Made by a program: the position numbers and the translations under genes. DNA of 64,000 nucleotides, from the NCBI GenBank assembly GCA_963575745.1, contig CAUYUJ010019378.1:62001-126000 (forward strand), given 5' to 3'. Under the pieces are notes generated by a model. It made no database searches. It was not told where the DNA came from and saw nothing but the letters and a program-made list of their open reading frames with translations. The DNA comes from Prorocentrum cordatum (taxonomy: Eukaryota; Sar; Dinophyceae; Prorocentrales; Prorocentraceae). This document shows, one piece after another, positions 53,250 to 63,410 of the stretch (positions within the stretch are counted from its first letter, which is position 1; each line of letters begins with the position of its first letter).

Positions 53250-53835
53250 GCGGCGGCATCCAGTGACGAGGCCGAGGGACATCCTGATCGGGGACGACCT
53301 GCTGGGCGCGAAGTCGCAGGAGACCGTCCTGAAGCAGCTGAACGAGGATGACCCCTACGTGACCATTGTGGGTTTCCCATGCGACCCGTTCACGAACATA
53401 TCCCATATGCTCCCGAAGGACACGAAGATGCGCAAGTAGGCGATCGGCATAAAACACCTGCAGCTTGTCAAGAAGATCTGGCTCAACTGCAAGCGCCGAG
53501 GAGCTCATATGCTACTGGGGAACCCATTGACGTCAAGAGCCTGGCAGCTTATGCCATGGCTGGGCTCAGAGCTCGCAAGCGCGATGATGCACCAGTGCGC
53601 CGAGGGCAGCAACCTGGTGGACTTCATGGGCGATCCGGTCAAGGAGCCGACGAGGTTCCTGACGACGGCCATCATGCTCGGCAAGAAGCTCAACAGCATC
53701 AGGTGTCACGAGCAGCGCGTGCACACGAGCGTGATCAACAGGCCGAAGGGAACAGCCTCGAGCCTTGGGAACTGGACCAAGGAGCTGGCCAAGACGATCT
53801 TGGACGGCATCGAGGATCAATTGGACCTCGAGAAG
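53250..53835 (+). pseudogene. Cytosine-methyltransferase-like module
   Basis: Between protease and integrase, in the phase of the downstream pol frame, comes RPRDILIGDDLLGAKSQETV, then PYVTIVGFPCDPFTN (Pro-Cys at 53,377-53,382, resembling motif IV of C5-cytosine methyltransferases). After an in-frame TAG at 53,437-53,439 follows HMLLGNPLTSRAWQL, where a Glu-Asn-Pro/Val (motif VI) would be expected; the Glu position is Gly (GGG, 53,518-53,520). A target-recognition-like tail (EPTRFLTTAIMLGKKLNSIR) follows. An AdoMet-binding motif I is not visible, so the N-terminal part is probably deleted. Methyltransferase genes captured by retrotransposons are known from dinoflagellates. The assignment here rests on motif order by eye. 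Confidence 0.5.
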
Positions 53836-53959
53836 CAGCATGGTGGCTACGCCCGGTACGCCAACAACTTCGACGACATCAACTGTGACGAGTTCGAGGC
53901 CAACCCTGCGGAGACAGAGGCGTCGATGCACGCTAGTGCGGCGGCGATCTTCAGCAAGC

Positions 53960-55200
53960 ATGGCGAGAACATCGAGATGTCGGAATGGACGGCGGTGCCA
54001 CCACTCATGCGAGCAGCTATCAAAAAGATTCACGAGAGCCATTCACATGGACCCTACAAGGAGTCACTGGTACGGTATCTACAGCATGGTGGAGCTAGCC
54101 GACGAGCGGTACAAGCAGCACGTCTTTTCAGATGCACGACATGTGAAGTGCAGGCTTGGACGGCAGCGAGACCTACGGCAGCTTTGCCTAAGGTTAAGGA
54201 CTTTAACGAAGCCATCAGCATGGACTTCATGATCATACCCGACCTGGACAAGAACATGCACGTGGTGCTTGTGATCGTGGACGCGGCCTCGGACTTCACC
54301 GTGGCGGTCTACACGCGTCCAGGATCGAGACCCACGGCAGAGCTAGCAAAGAAGGCTTTCGAACTCGGATGGCTTACCTGGGCCGGGCCACCACGCGTCG
54401 TGGAGCAGGACCAGGGCTCTACTTTTATGGGCGAGTTTGAGACGCTATGCAACGACCTCGGCCTTGTGATCAACAGTGCGGCTCCAGAGGCTCACTGGCA
54501 AATGGGCAAAGTAGAGAGAAAGATACGATACCGACGAGTGTCTTCACCGGGGACGTTCGTGGTCAAGATTCGGTTGCAACAGCAGTACGTGGCATGGCCA
54601 ACGCGTGCAATCAACTTGTCAGCACGGCAGGCTTTTCACCACAACAATGGGCATTTGGAGCTGGACAGCGACTGCCTGCAAGTTTGGCGAATCCCGACAA
54701 CGACCCAGCAGTGGTTTCACGAGTGGCCGAGAATACATCATTCTGGAACCGACTACACCTCCAACAGATCTGTTCGGAACCCTTTTTTCAAGGCAGCAAA
54801 CTCATCAGCATTGAGACGGACAGTTCTGGCGAGGACTAGGCCCCAGCCCGGGCCATTTCAGCAAGGTGATTTATTGATGTTGTGGCGATCTGATAACCTA
54901 AAGCGCAACCTGCATACACGATGGCATGGACCTGCCCGGTGCTTGGGCAAGGATGAGCACGGCTACTGGCTGATCCATAACAGGATCCCGATCCTGAGTT
55001 CACCCAGTCTCCTTCGAAGGGCGACTGAGCACGAAGTGAGTACCATGCAGTTTTCCGACCTGTTTTCAGATGGCGGACCTGCACGTGGAAGAGCTGGTCA
55101 GCGTGGTTTTCTGGATCTTCGAGGTCAACAGTATAACCCAGCACGAGATGATCAACAGCCAGACCAGCAGCCCGATCAACAGCCATATCAGCAGCCATAG
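53960..55200 (+). pseudogene. Integrase (two compensating frameshifts)
   Basis: The zinc-binding HHCC set is visible: His at 54,031 and 54,040 or 54,046, Cys at 54,133 and 54,142. The catalytic core has Asp at 54,223-54,225 (ISMDFMIIPD), Asp at 54,409-54,411 (VEQDQGSTF) and Glu at 54,514-54,516 (GKVER), 35 codons after the second Asp as expected for a D,D-35-E enzyme. Directly after ER the reading moves one phase (GMANACNQLVSTAGFSPQQW) and returns near 54,785 (RPQPGPFQQGDLLMLWR, an SH3-like C-terminal part). A TAG at 55,198-55,200 in a Gln-rich linker then interrupts an otherwise continuous frame into the reverse transcriptase. Confidence 0.85.
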
Positions 55201-57740
55201 CAACATCAAGATAACCGAGACCCAGGACATCAGCAGCATCCTGGACAGGGCGATGTTCCACCACAGCCACCAGGAGGACAAGGTGATGCACCCTCGAGTG
55301 CACCGACGACGGCACCAGCAGCACCTGCTCAAGGCAACGTGGAGCTGACGAAGCCAGCGGACAGCAGGAAGCGACGATCGGAAGTGGTACACGATAACGA
55401 CGTGATGCCAATGCGTCAGAGGCTGGACGACGAGTACGAGACAGTACCAGCTGATCAAGATCAAGCGGAAGAGGACCTTCGAGCACGACTTGTTCGAGCG
55501 CACCAAGCTTGGGACACCATCTTGCGAGCGGTGGCGGCCAGCAGCCAGGGCAAGACCGACCTGAGGCAGCTGGACAATGTCAGGAATGCCCCCCTTCTAC
55601 CTGGCCCGACACCTGGGAACAAGATTGAGAGGCGGCGGCTTTTCAATTTGGACACGCGCGACCTGGTTCAAGATATCTCGAGAGTGGACTGGATAGCCAA
55701 TCCTCAGATCATCGCCGATGTGGCATCACAAGACCCCATCACGATCATCGAGGGAATCACTCTGGGAAAGGAAGAGGAAGCTGGAGATGGACCAGGAGGT
55801 GGCCAACAGCCTGCAGCAGCCCCGCAGGAGCCTACCAATACTGACGAGACCATGGAGGGACCTAAGGAGGTGAAGCGCGTAGGCAAGAAGCACACCAAGA
55901 AGGTCCTGAAGCTCAAGCAGACCAAGCGGGACGGCGCTCAGGACGGTCGAGCTCAGCTTCGAGTGCCTGCCAGGATCCAGAGGCACATGGAGGAACGCCA
56001 GAAGGCGGAGGAAACGGCAGCAGTGCCAGCAGAGGCACCGCAAGATCAGCCGGCGACATCAGGAGCAGCAGTCGACAAGGTCGACCCGGACAAGATCCTA
56101 AGCTCCAAGGTGGTCTGGACCGATAAGGACCCCGCGACCTTCGAGCCGAAGGCCAGGATCTGTGGAAGAGGCTACGAGGAGGAGTTTGACGACAAGCTAC
56201 GACGGGACTCACCCACAGTCTCAGCACAGATGACGTTACTCCTGTGCAGCATCGTATCAAGCCTCAACTTAGACCTAGTCATCGCGGGTGTGAAGGGAGC
56301 CTTTCTGCAAGGCAAAGCCATCGCACGCGAGCTCTACTTTCGCATCCCGACGAACCTCGGGAAGTGCAACATCCCGGGAGTGAAGGCAGGCGACCTGCTG
56401 AAGTTAAACAAGAGCATCTACGGGGCCAACGACGCAGCTCGTGCGTGGTATGTGGCACTACGCGAGACGCTCGTGAAGCTTGGATGGGACGGCCTGAGCT
56501 TCGAGCCCGCGACCTTCATCAAGCGCAATGCGGAGGGCACGATCATTGAGATCATGTGCCTGCACGTGGATGACTTCCTCATGGGCATCAAGCAGGACGA
56601 CCCGGAGGGCGCCAAGATCATGAAGGACCTGCTGAAGGAGATCGACTTTGGCGAGGTCAAGTACGCGAGGAAAGAGCAAGCGACGTTCTGTGGCCGTGGC
56701 TACAAGCAGGACAAGGACGGCAGCATCAACGTCACCATGGAGGCCTACGTGAAGTCGATGCAGACTGTGCGTGTCTCCAGAGTGCGCAGCAAGGCACCAG
56801 ATAGCGCCTTGACACATGCAGAGCATCGTGGACTACGAATGGTAGTTGGACAACTGCAATGGGCTGCGCGGGTGATATGCTTCGAACAGGCCTTCGAGGC
56901 ATCCCGACTGGCATCTACGCTGGGAGCTCCGACGGCGAAGGACCTACAGGACGGCAACGCGGCCATCAGGCGGATACAGAAGCGGGGCGACCTGCTGATC
57001 AGGTTCTCAGCAGGCCTGAACCTGTGGGAGACCATGGTGATCAATGTCACCGACAGTGCTTTCGACAATCTGCCGAAGCACAGATTTCAACGCGGACACT
57101 TGATCATGCTGGGCGACCAGAAGATCAACGAAGACCACAGTAACAAGTGCAAGGTACACTGCATTGGGTGGCAGTCTTCCAAGATTCAACGAGTGGTGCG
57201 ATCTACTCTATCGGCGGAGGCCTACTCATGTGCGGATTCAGTGGACATGTTGATATGGACGAGATCGACCCTGGCGGAGATCCTGTACCCGGAGATGGAC
57301 ATGACCGAGATTGCGCACGACACCTGCCCGGTGAAATGCATTTCGGTGACCGACTGCAAGAGCCTATACGACACGATCACAAAGGATAATATCTCTATGA
57401 CGGACAGGAGGCTTTCTTTGGAAGCGGTTATATTGCGGCAGTCACTCAAAGAGGTCCGCATCAAGTGGGTCAAGAGTGAGCAGATGCTAGCGGACTGTTT
57501 GACAAAAGTACTTCCAGGAGGCTGCGCGAGGAAAATAAGTACATCAAATGTGTGGACTCTTGGGCCTGATGAGAGGGCACCATCAATACGCGGCCGAAAG
57601 CTTGTTGGACCAGAAAAGGTGGCAGCCAACAAGGAGGTGGACGAGCTCAACGCGAAGATGGCCAAGTACGTCAAGCAGGAGCTGTACGACGACACTGGGA
57701 AGGACGACGAAGCTTCCGTGGCCGGTGGAGACGTACAACT
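55201..57740 (+). pseudogene. pol: Reverse transcriptase and RNase H of the copia-type element
   Basis: One frame spans a variable linker (55,201-56,080), reverse transcriptase (about 56,090-56,800) and RNase H (about 57,040-57,510). RT landmarks: VVWTDKDPATFEPKARICGR, GAFLQG in motif A, LKLNKSIYGANDAARAWY, and LHVDDFLMG with VDD at 56,566-56,574. In motif A the catalytic Asp normally before VK-AFL is Gly (GGT, 56,287-56,289). RNase H keeps VTDSAFDN (Asp 57,052), TLSAEAYS (Glu 57,217), VTDCKSLYD (Asp 57,352) and MLADCLTK (Asp 57,493). Despite a long intact frame, the motif A change should abolish DNA synthesis. Confidence 0.92.
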
Positions 57741-58456
57741 ACGTGGGCGAGTGCTTCTACGACGACAAGGACAGGGTTCAAGACGAGGACTACGTCGAGG
57801 CATTCTACACGGAAAACCTAACGGACAACTACTTGATGGAGAGGGGTGGCTCGCAGAGAACCATCCAGACACCTGACCAAGCTGTACTTCTGTTTCAACT
57901 TTGTGCACTTGCAGTGTATGGAGTTTGTCTTTCGGTGTCTCCTGCGGTGGTGACAGTAGTCTCTATCATCGCGGGTATCATCATATTTATCTACGTAATG
58001 AAGCCTCAGCAGAACGACGACGAGGACATGTTTGATCCGATGGAGGTGGATGGTTCAAGCAGCGACAACCTGTTCAAGCCGGGGTTGCCCGAGAAGCAGA
58101 TCAAAGTCAAGTCCAGGACGGCGAAGGCTACGCCGAAAACTACAACGACAACACTCGCAGTACGAGCCGACCCATCGACCTATGACGACGATATCATGGG
58201 AGATGGACCAATCATGCTGGGAGATAGTGCTCTACTGAGACAGTGGTTGGAGACCATGGGACCGTCGATAATCAGGAGTGGCAAGTGCGAGGGCGACAGC
58301 TATGAGACGATTTATACGAAGGACAGGCACTACGCAAGTTGCCTAGGACGGTGTCTCAAGCTGGACGCAGACGACAGCAGGAGTTATAGTCTCGACCCGA
58401 GCATCAAGGTTTACATTGCATACAGCATCATCAAGTCAGCAGTACGAGTGCGCTGA
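57722..58456 (+). CDS. Membrane-spanning extra frame 3' of RNase H
   Basis: Near 57,720 protein-like reading moves one phase and continues to the TGA at 58,454-58,456. It starts acidic (NYVGECFYDDKDRVQDEDYV), then has a long hydrophobic stretch at 57,880-58,002 (AVLLFQLCALAVYGVCLSVS, then VVTVVSIIAGIIIFIYVM), enough for two membrane helices. A charged C-terminal domain of about 150 residues with several Cys follows. It could be a C-terminal extension of pol after a frameshift or a separate frame resembling the env-like third frames of some LTR elements. No glycoprotein family is recognised and no signal peptide is evident. Function unknown. Confidence 0.55.
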   Translation, partial: PVETYNYVGECFYDDKDRVQDEDYVEAFYTENLTDNYLMERGGSQRTIQTPDQAVLLFQLCALAVYGVCLSVSPAVVTVVSIIAGIIIFIYVMKPQQNDDEDMFDPMEVDGSSSDNLFKPGLPEKQIKVKSRTAKATPKTTTTTLAVRADPSTYDDDIMGDGPIMLGDSALLRQWLETMGPSIIRSGKCEGDSYETIYTKDRHYASCLGRCLKLDADDSRSYSLDPSIKVYIAYSIIKSAVRVR

Positions 58457-58903
58457 GGATGATGAGTGATTTGAGTTATCATTCCAGATGATGCGTGATT
58501 TGGGTTACCATTTCAGATGATGAGTGATGTTTGGTCACCATCTGCAGATGAGGAGTGAAGGCGCCCCCTCAAGAGCTCAGGTAAATATTCTATATGTTGA
58601 TATATGTTGCTCGGTGCGCAGACCTCAGGTAAAGATTTGCTTATGTTGCTCAGCTCGTGGATTTCTTTTATCTTAGCATGTGGTGCTCGATGTAATGCTT
58701 TCTTTTATATTGGTATCTGTTGTTTGATGCACGGACGGTAGTTTGACCGTTCAAGCAGAGAGTATTGGATTTCTTTTATTTGATATCTGTTGCTTGTTGC
58801 ACGGACGATAGTTTGATCGTTCGAGCCAGTAATATTATTCAATGTTGTGGAGGCTTGCTGCAGAATTTGCCAAGGCATTCTTTAGCAACGTTTCCTTTTC
58901 CAG
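58457..58903 (+). repeat. 3' UTR made of three short tandem-repeat sets
   Basis: Set 1: GATGATGAGTGATTTGAGTT-type units at 58,458, 58,487, 58,516 and 58,547 (29-31 bases). Set 2: CTCAGGTAAA units at 58,576 and 58,624. Set 3: TTTCTTTTAT...ATCTGTTG...GCACGGACG...AGTTTGA-CGTTC units, about 70 bases, from 58,700 and 58,770. The sequence immediately before the 3' LTR is pyrimidine-rich, so no clear polypurine tract was found. Confidence 0.7.
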
Positions 58904-59159
58904 TGTGAAAGTTATATTAGCAAGGATGTGAGTTATAGGATGGTGTTTAGAATTATCTATCTTATTGCTCTCACTCGCTCATGCTTGCACTCTCTTGTTT
59001 ACTATTGCCGCTTGTGGCTTGAACCCGCCCAGCAGAGGCGGGAGGGTGGACGCACCTATCGAACGCAGAGTTTGATTCGGTATAAGACATCCTATCATCT
59101 GCCTGTCTTCTTCTTGCATCAAGAGGTTGTGGGTGGAGAGATTTGGATCATTATTTACA
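58904..59159 (+). repeat. 3' LTR
   Basis: 256 bases, same length as the 5' LTR, differing at about 17 scattered positions with no indel seen. Confidence 0.9.
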
Positions 59160-59163
59160 CTAA
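59159..59163. repeat. Target-site duplication ACTAA (right)
   Basis: Matches 50,105-50,109. The first A overlaps the last base of the LTR if the LTR is taken to end in CA. Confidence 0.55.
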
Positions 59164-59689
59164 ACCAGGTCCCATTCAACCCTGTTCTGCCAACGCCCGA
59201 CTCCAGTGGTCCAGAATCGGCTAATTGAACGACCTGGCGATCGGAAGGCCGCCGATTGTCCAAGGTTGAGCGGTCCACGCCGCATCAGAGGTTGTGTGTT
59301 TGTCCTCTGGCGCGTAACAGTCGTTACCCGTGCCAGCCCTGCCTCTCAAGTAACAGTGACGATCGCGCGCGTGTGTGTGTGGGGGGGGGCTGGATCCCTT
59401 TCACCCCCTACATGCTGGTGCTCGCGCGCATATTATGGCCATCGCACCGCACGCCCGCCCCGACATGCCCCATCCGCCCAAGCGTTACCATTACTTCCCC
59501 ACCACATAACGACCGTCACTCGAACGAATGCAAAGACTTGATTGGCACCCCGCAGTCGCGGATAAGAGTGAGGGGGCGGCGGGGGCGTCTGCAGTCTGCG
59601 AGGCTCTGAAGACGCCCGCCGCAGGCGCCTAATTTTTACAAAGTATCATACAAAGGGCCCGCCGCAGGCGCCGATTTTTCGTTAAAGCA
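59164..59689. other. Spacer, no gene seen
   Basis: Near its end GCCCGCCGCAGGCGCC occurs twice (59,609 and 59,659), each followed by an AT-rich ATTTTT stretch; this looks like a small hairpin repeat. Confidence 0.35.
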
Positions 59690-59945
59690 GTGAGGGTGGG
59701 TCGCGGGTCGGGTCGCGGGTGGGTCGCGGGCCGTGTCGCGGGTGAGTCGCGGGTGGGTCGCGAGTGGGTCGCGGGTCGCGTCGCGGGTGGGTCGCGGCTG
59801 GGTCGCGGGTGGGTCGAGGGCCGGGTCGCGGGCGGTTCGCGGGGTGGGTCGCGGGTCTGTCGCGGTTGGGTCGCGGGTGGGTCGCGGTTGGGTCGCGGGT
59901 GGGTCGCGGTTGGGTCGCGTGGAAGGTCGCGGGTGGGTCGGCTAA
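59690..59945 (+). repeat. GTCGCGGGTGG 11-bp minisatellite
   Basis: About 22 units of GTCGCGGGTGG with single-base variants. Frames give Gly/Arg/Val/Ser repeats and are not genes. Confidence 0.9.
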
Positions 59946-60540
59946 ACACCAACAACAAGCAACAATAAGAATCCGCATCGCGGATTCCCACTTCAGCCGC
60001 GCACCCAGCGACAGTGAAAGACCGTTCGGCCCCCTCACCCTGACCTCGCAGAAACCAGCGCTGAGGTCGTCACGACACGAACCTGCCGTACACCAGGCGG
60101 GGAGCATTACATGTATCCAGGGGCTCCGATTGTCAATGTCTTTGGGGAAGCTCTTGTGCGGATGCGCGTGATGCCCGCCCCTCGGCTATCTACCCTGGGT
60201 TGCCTGCCTCTTGGGGGCCCGGTTCCTAGGGCACCCGCGTGGGCGCGAAGATAATCGCGCTTCGCGCGTCGCGGTCTTGGCCACAGCGGCTGCCCTTCTC
60301 CGAGGGGCGTCGCGGGGGCTGGAGGCCTCGAAGGTGATCGCGCATCGCGGGGCGCGATGGGCGACGTTGGGCGACCCAGGTTTCGGGCCCAGGAGCGCAC
60401 GAAGAAGGCAGCCCACGGCACGAGACATCGGGCCGGCAGCCCCTTGGGGGATCTCCGGCAGCGAGGTCTCGCTGAGGACGATCAGGATTGAGCCACCCGC
60501 GCGACGTCGGGAGAAGCCAGGGCCGGCGCCGCCAGGGCAG
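59946..60540. other. GC-rich spacer, no gene supported
   Basis: Open frames on both strands reach into the GGA array that follows. No domain is recognised. Confidence 0.35.
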
Positions 60541-60544
60541 GCCT

Positions 60545-60935
60545 GCCGCAGGAGGAGGGAAGAGGAGGGGGAGGAGAAGGAGGGGAAGAGGAGGGGAGGG
60601 GGGGGGGAGGAGGAGGGGAGGGGGGGGGGAGGAGGAGGGGAGGGGGAGGTGGAGGAGGGGGGGGAGGGGAGGAGGGAAGGGAAGGGAGGAGGAGGGGGAG
60701 GAGGAGGGGGAGGGGGAGGAGGAGGAGGAGGAGGAGGAGGAGGAGGAGGAGGAGGAGGAGGAGGAGGAGGAGGAGGAGGAGGAGGAGGAGGAGGAGGAGA
60801 AGGAGCAGGAGCAGGAGGAGGAGGAGGAGGAGGAGGAGGAGGAGGAGGAAGAGGAGGGGGAGGAGGAGAAGGAGGAGGAAGAGGAGGAGGAGGAGGAGGA
60901 GGAGGAGGAGTAGGAGGAGGAGGAGGAGGGCGGGC
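60545..60935 (+). repeat. (GGA)n/(GGGA)n purine array
   Basis: GGGGA-rich at first, then nearly pure GGA. All overlapping frames are repeat translations. Confidence 0.9.
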
Positions 60936-61307
60936 AGGAACCTGCCGTAGGTGGAGGATGCTGGCCTCGGCTCCAGACCGTCTGCCTCCGTGCACGGCGC
61001 GCGCGACGGCCTGATCCCGCCACTGCCTACAGAGATGATCGCAGGAGGGCTCGAAGACACGCCGTGGACAGCACGTGCTCGTGGGCCTGCAGGTGGGGCT
61101 CAGGGGCAACTTGACGGGGGGCATGGGCTCATTATGGGGGGGATGCATCGACCCCCAATCGCCCATGTATTGCCGAGAAGGGCCTGATAACCCCCCCGCC
61201 GCCCAGGACCGTGCGGACTCGCTTTCGGGCATATCGCCGATCCATCGGCGATGCATCGCCGATTCCAGGTCGATAACCCCCCCTTCCCTTCCTGAGCTGG
61301 TCCTCCC
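60936..61307. other. GC-rich spacer, no gene seen
   Basis: GCCGATCCATCGGCGATGCA (61,232-61,251) forms a small direct/inverted cluster. Nothing else was found. Confidence 0.3.
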
Positions 61308-61439
61308 CTAGCCTTAAGTCGGGCGTGTCCCCTAGCCTTAAGTCAGGGGACGATTTTTTTATAATTTTTGTTTTTTTTGAATATGGTTTATGTTTCATCC
61401 AAAACCCCCTGTAGGGGGACACGCTCGACCTAACCCTAG
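61308..61439. mobile_element. 132-bp MITE with the same termini as the 18.5-21.4 kb element
   Basis: The left end is CTAGCCTTAAGTCGGGCGTG, then TCCCC. The right end, reverse-complemented, is CTAGGGTTAGGTCGAGCGTG, then TCCCCCTACAGGGGG. The AT-rich centre (ATTTTTTTATAATTTTTG) contrasts with the GC-rich flanks. CTTAAGTC is repeated inside the left end. Confidence 0.6.
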
Positions 61440-61760
61440 CGTTGCCCCTCAAAGGCAGGTCGGGGCTGATCCGTCCGAGGCAGTACAGCACCGCTGGAGC
61501 TGGCGCGCCAGCAGATCGTTCTCCTCATACTGGTCGTTGCTGCCCAGGACGCCGACTGGCTCCCAGCTCCCCTCCGGCTCTTTGCCCCCTCTCATGTACT
61601 CCCTCATCCCCCCTCCTTGGCCCTCCCCCCTCCTTGGCCCCCCCCTCCTCCTCCCCCCTCTCTCCTACTCGTCGTCCTCCTGCTGGTCTTACCCTCCCTT
61701 CTTCTGGTCTTCACTCTTACCGCTTCCTCCTTCTGCTTCTTCCTCACCCTCTGAGAGAGA

Positions 61761-61802
<42 letters not shown>

Positions 61803-62380
61803 CGTGCACGTTCGGGGTGCATTGGCACTGGTAGCCATCGGGCTCATACCGGTGCTCAGAAACAGAGGTGCCCGGCAGCTGTGCGCCACGCGTACGCGGG
61901 ACCCTGCTACAGGTCTCGCAGAGGTGTTGGTCCACCTGCTGCCTGGCAAGCGAGGTCGTAGATATGATGTCAATATGTTGAGCTGGGAGGTACTTCTGTA
62001 ACTCTTGAAACGTCGGGACCCACTGCCGCCATCGCTGGACTCGTCGCACGATGCGGAGGAGATCAATACTACGGTGTGTTGCTCGCTCAGCCCTCGGTCA
62101 TTCGATTGGCTTCGCTTACGCGTGCGAAAGGTCACAGAGTGGCATCACAGTGTGGCTCCTCGTGGCATCTACTACACACCGTGGCATCACCAAGGGGTAG
62201 CAGCACAGCGTGGCGTCCTACAGCGGGCTGCCACAGCGTGGCAGCACAGCACACAGCACAGCGTCACGGCGTTGCAGCAGCGCGTCCGTCGAGGCCCCGA
62301 GAGCGACAACCACGGGCGTCCGAGCGATCTGTCTGGGGCCCAGGGGCGCAGACGCCGCCGCCGCCGCTCGCCCCCTTCTC
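61440..62380. other. Spacer with (GA)n at 61,757-61,798 and CACAGCGTGGCATCAC words
   Basis: GTGGCATCAC/CAGCGTGGC words recur at 62,140-62,270 and again near 62,950-62,990. No gene is supported. Confidence 0.4.
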
Positions 62381-62490
62381 GTCGTCCTCCTCCTCCTCCT
62401 CCTCCGCCTCCTCCTCCTCCTCCTCCTCCTCCTCCTCCTCCTCCCTCCTGCTCCTCCGCCTCCTCCTCCTCCTCCTCCCTCCTGTCGCAA
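62380..62490 (-). repeat. (TCC)n tract
   Basis: Pyrimidine strand of the GGA family, opposite in polarity to most GGA tracts in the window. Confidence 0.85.
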
Positions 62491-62511
62491 CTGCATTGTC
62501 GAGTTGTTATT

Positions 62512-62790
62512 CAGGCCACGGCTCATTGCATGAGTTTGCTTGTTGCAGGTCGGCTTGTGCGGTGTCTCCGTTTGCCTGGCGCTCTTTAGATTCGCGATGT
62601 GGCTGCGTCACCTGGGGTGCGTATTTCTACCTTTCCTCTAGCCTGCGGCCGGTGCTTCGGGAGGGGGGTCATTCGTTACCTTTCACACGCTCGCTTTCTC
62701 CCAGGCCACGGTTCACCTCATGAGTTTGCCTATTGCAGGTCGGTTCGTGGGTTGCAGCCGGTTTGCCTGGCGCTCTCTTCCAGCCTCCGG
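62512..62790 (+). repeat. CAGGCCACGG...GCAGGTCGG dispersed repeat, copies 2 and 3
   Basis: Two units about 190 bases apart share CAGGCCACGGYTCA, CATGAGTTTGC, TTGCAGGTCGG and GTTTGCCTGGCGCTCT with each other, and mostly with 49,097-49,215. Confidence 0.6.
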
Positions 62791-63410
62791 GCCTGACACG
62801 CGCCCGCCGCCCTGGCAACGCGAAGGCGGCCAGGAGCGACAATCGCAGGCTTGCGTTCCCCTCGGTCTGGGTCGGAGGCTGCGGCTCGCAGGCCAGAGGA
62901 GGCCAACTTGCAGCACGCTGTAGGGGGGTCTCGTGACATGGGCAAAACATCCTGGCATCCCACAGCGTCAGCGTGGCATCACCACAGCGTGATACCACCT
63001 CCGACCCGATGCCCCCTTACAAGGGGTAGACTGCGCGCGCGGTGCGCACGGTGCTCGCGGTGTGTGCACGCAGAGTGCGTCCTGGGCTTGCAGCGCAGTC
63101 GCGGGCCGCCCTGTATCCAAAGAGCAGGACGCAGTGGCTCACAGTTTGTGTTGTCCGCCCGCGCCAAGAGAATTTCTAGCTGGTCGAGATGAATCAAACA
63201 CCCAAGCAATTCAGGTTGTGGGGAATTTCTGGGATTTCCAGTCTTCGGCGGTCGGAGAGGCAGGCGGCTTTGGAGAAGCCAATACGCGTTTCAAAGGTAC
63301 CTCCAGATGGTGCCAAACTTTGAATTCCTGGGGCATCTTGGGTCAGGGGCTCAGGCTCCGGGGGCAGGCCCAGAGTCGTCTGGGGGTGCAATAGCCATTA
63401 ATTTCTTAAC
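62791..63410. other. Spacer, no gene supported
   Basis: Open frames of 60-113 codons on both strands without domains. It ends at a CGCTTCGCATATCCCCGCCAG copy of the dispersed motif (63,411-63,430). Confidence 0.35.

Larger units (their letters stand above)
50110..59159 (+). mobile_element. Ty1/copia-type LTR retrotransposon, full length, inactivated
   Basis: This 9.05-kb element is bounded by two 256-bp LTRs with 17 mismatches by hand count (about 93% identity). ACTAA flanks both sides (50,105-50,109 and 59,159-59,163), a 5-bp target duplication typical of Ty1/copia; its last copy shares one base with the LTR end as drawn. The domain order gag, protease, methyltransferase-like, integrase, reverse transcriptase, RNase H is copia-type because integrase precedes reverse transcriptase. 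At least four frame changes and two in-frame stops interrupt it. The LTR divergence and breaks agree on an old insertion. Confidence 0.92.

Noticed and set aside
55070-55506. Minus-strand 146- and 216-codon frames opposite the integrase/RT linker
   Set aside because: The opposite strand carries the copia polyprotein; these are shadow frames.
61420-61440. Telomere-like TAACCCTA
   Set aside because: A single copy within a MITE terminus; no array.
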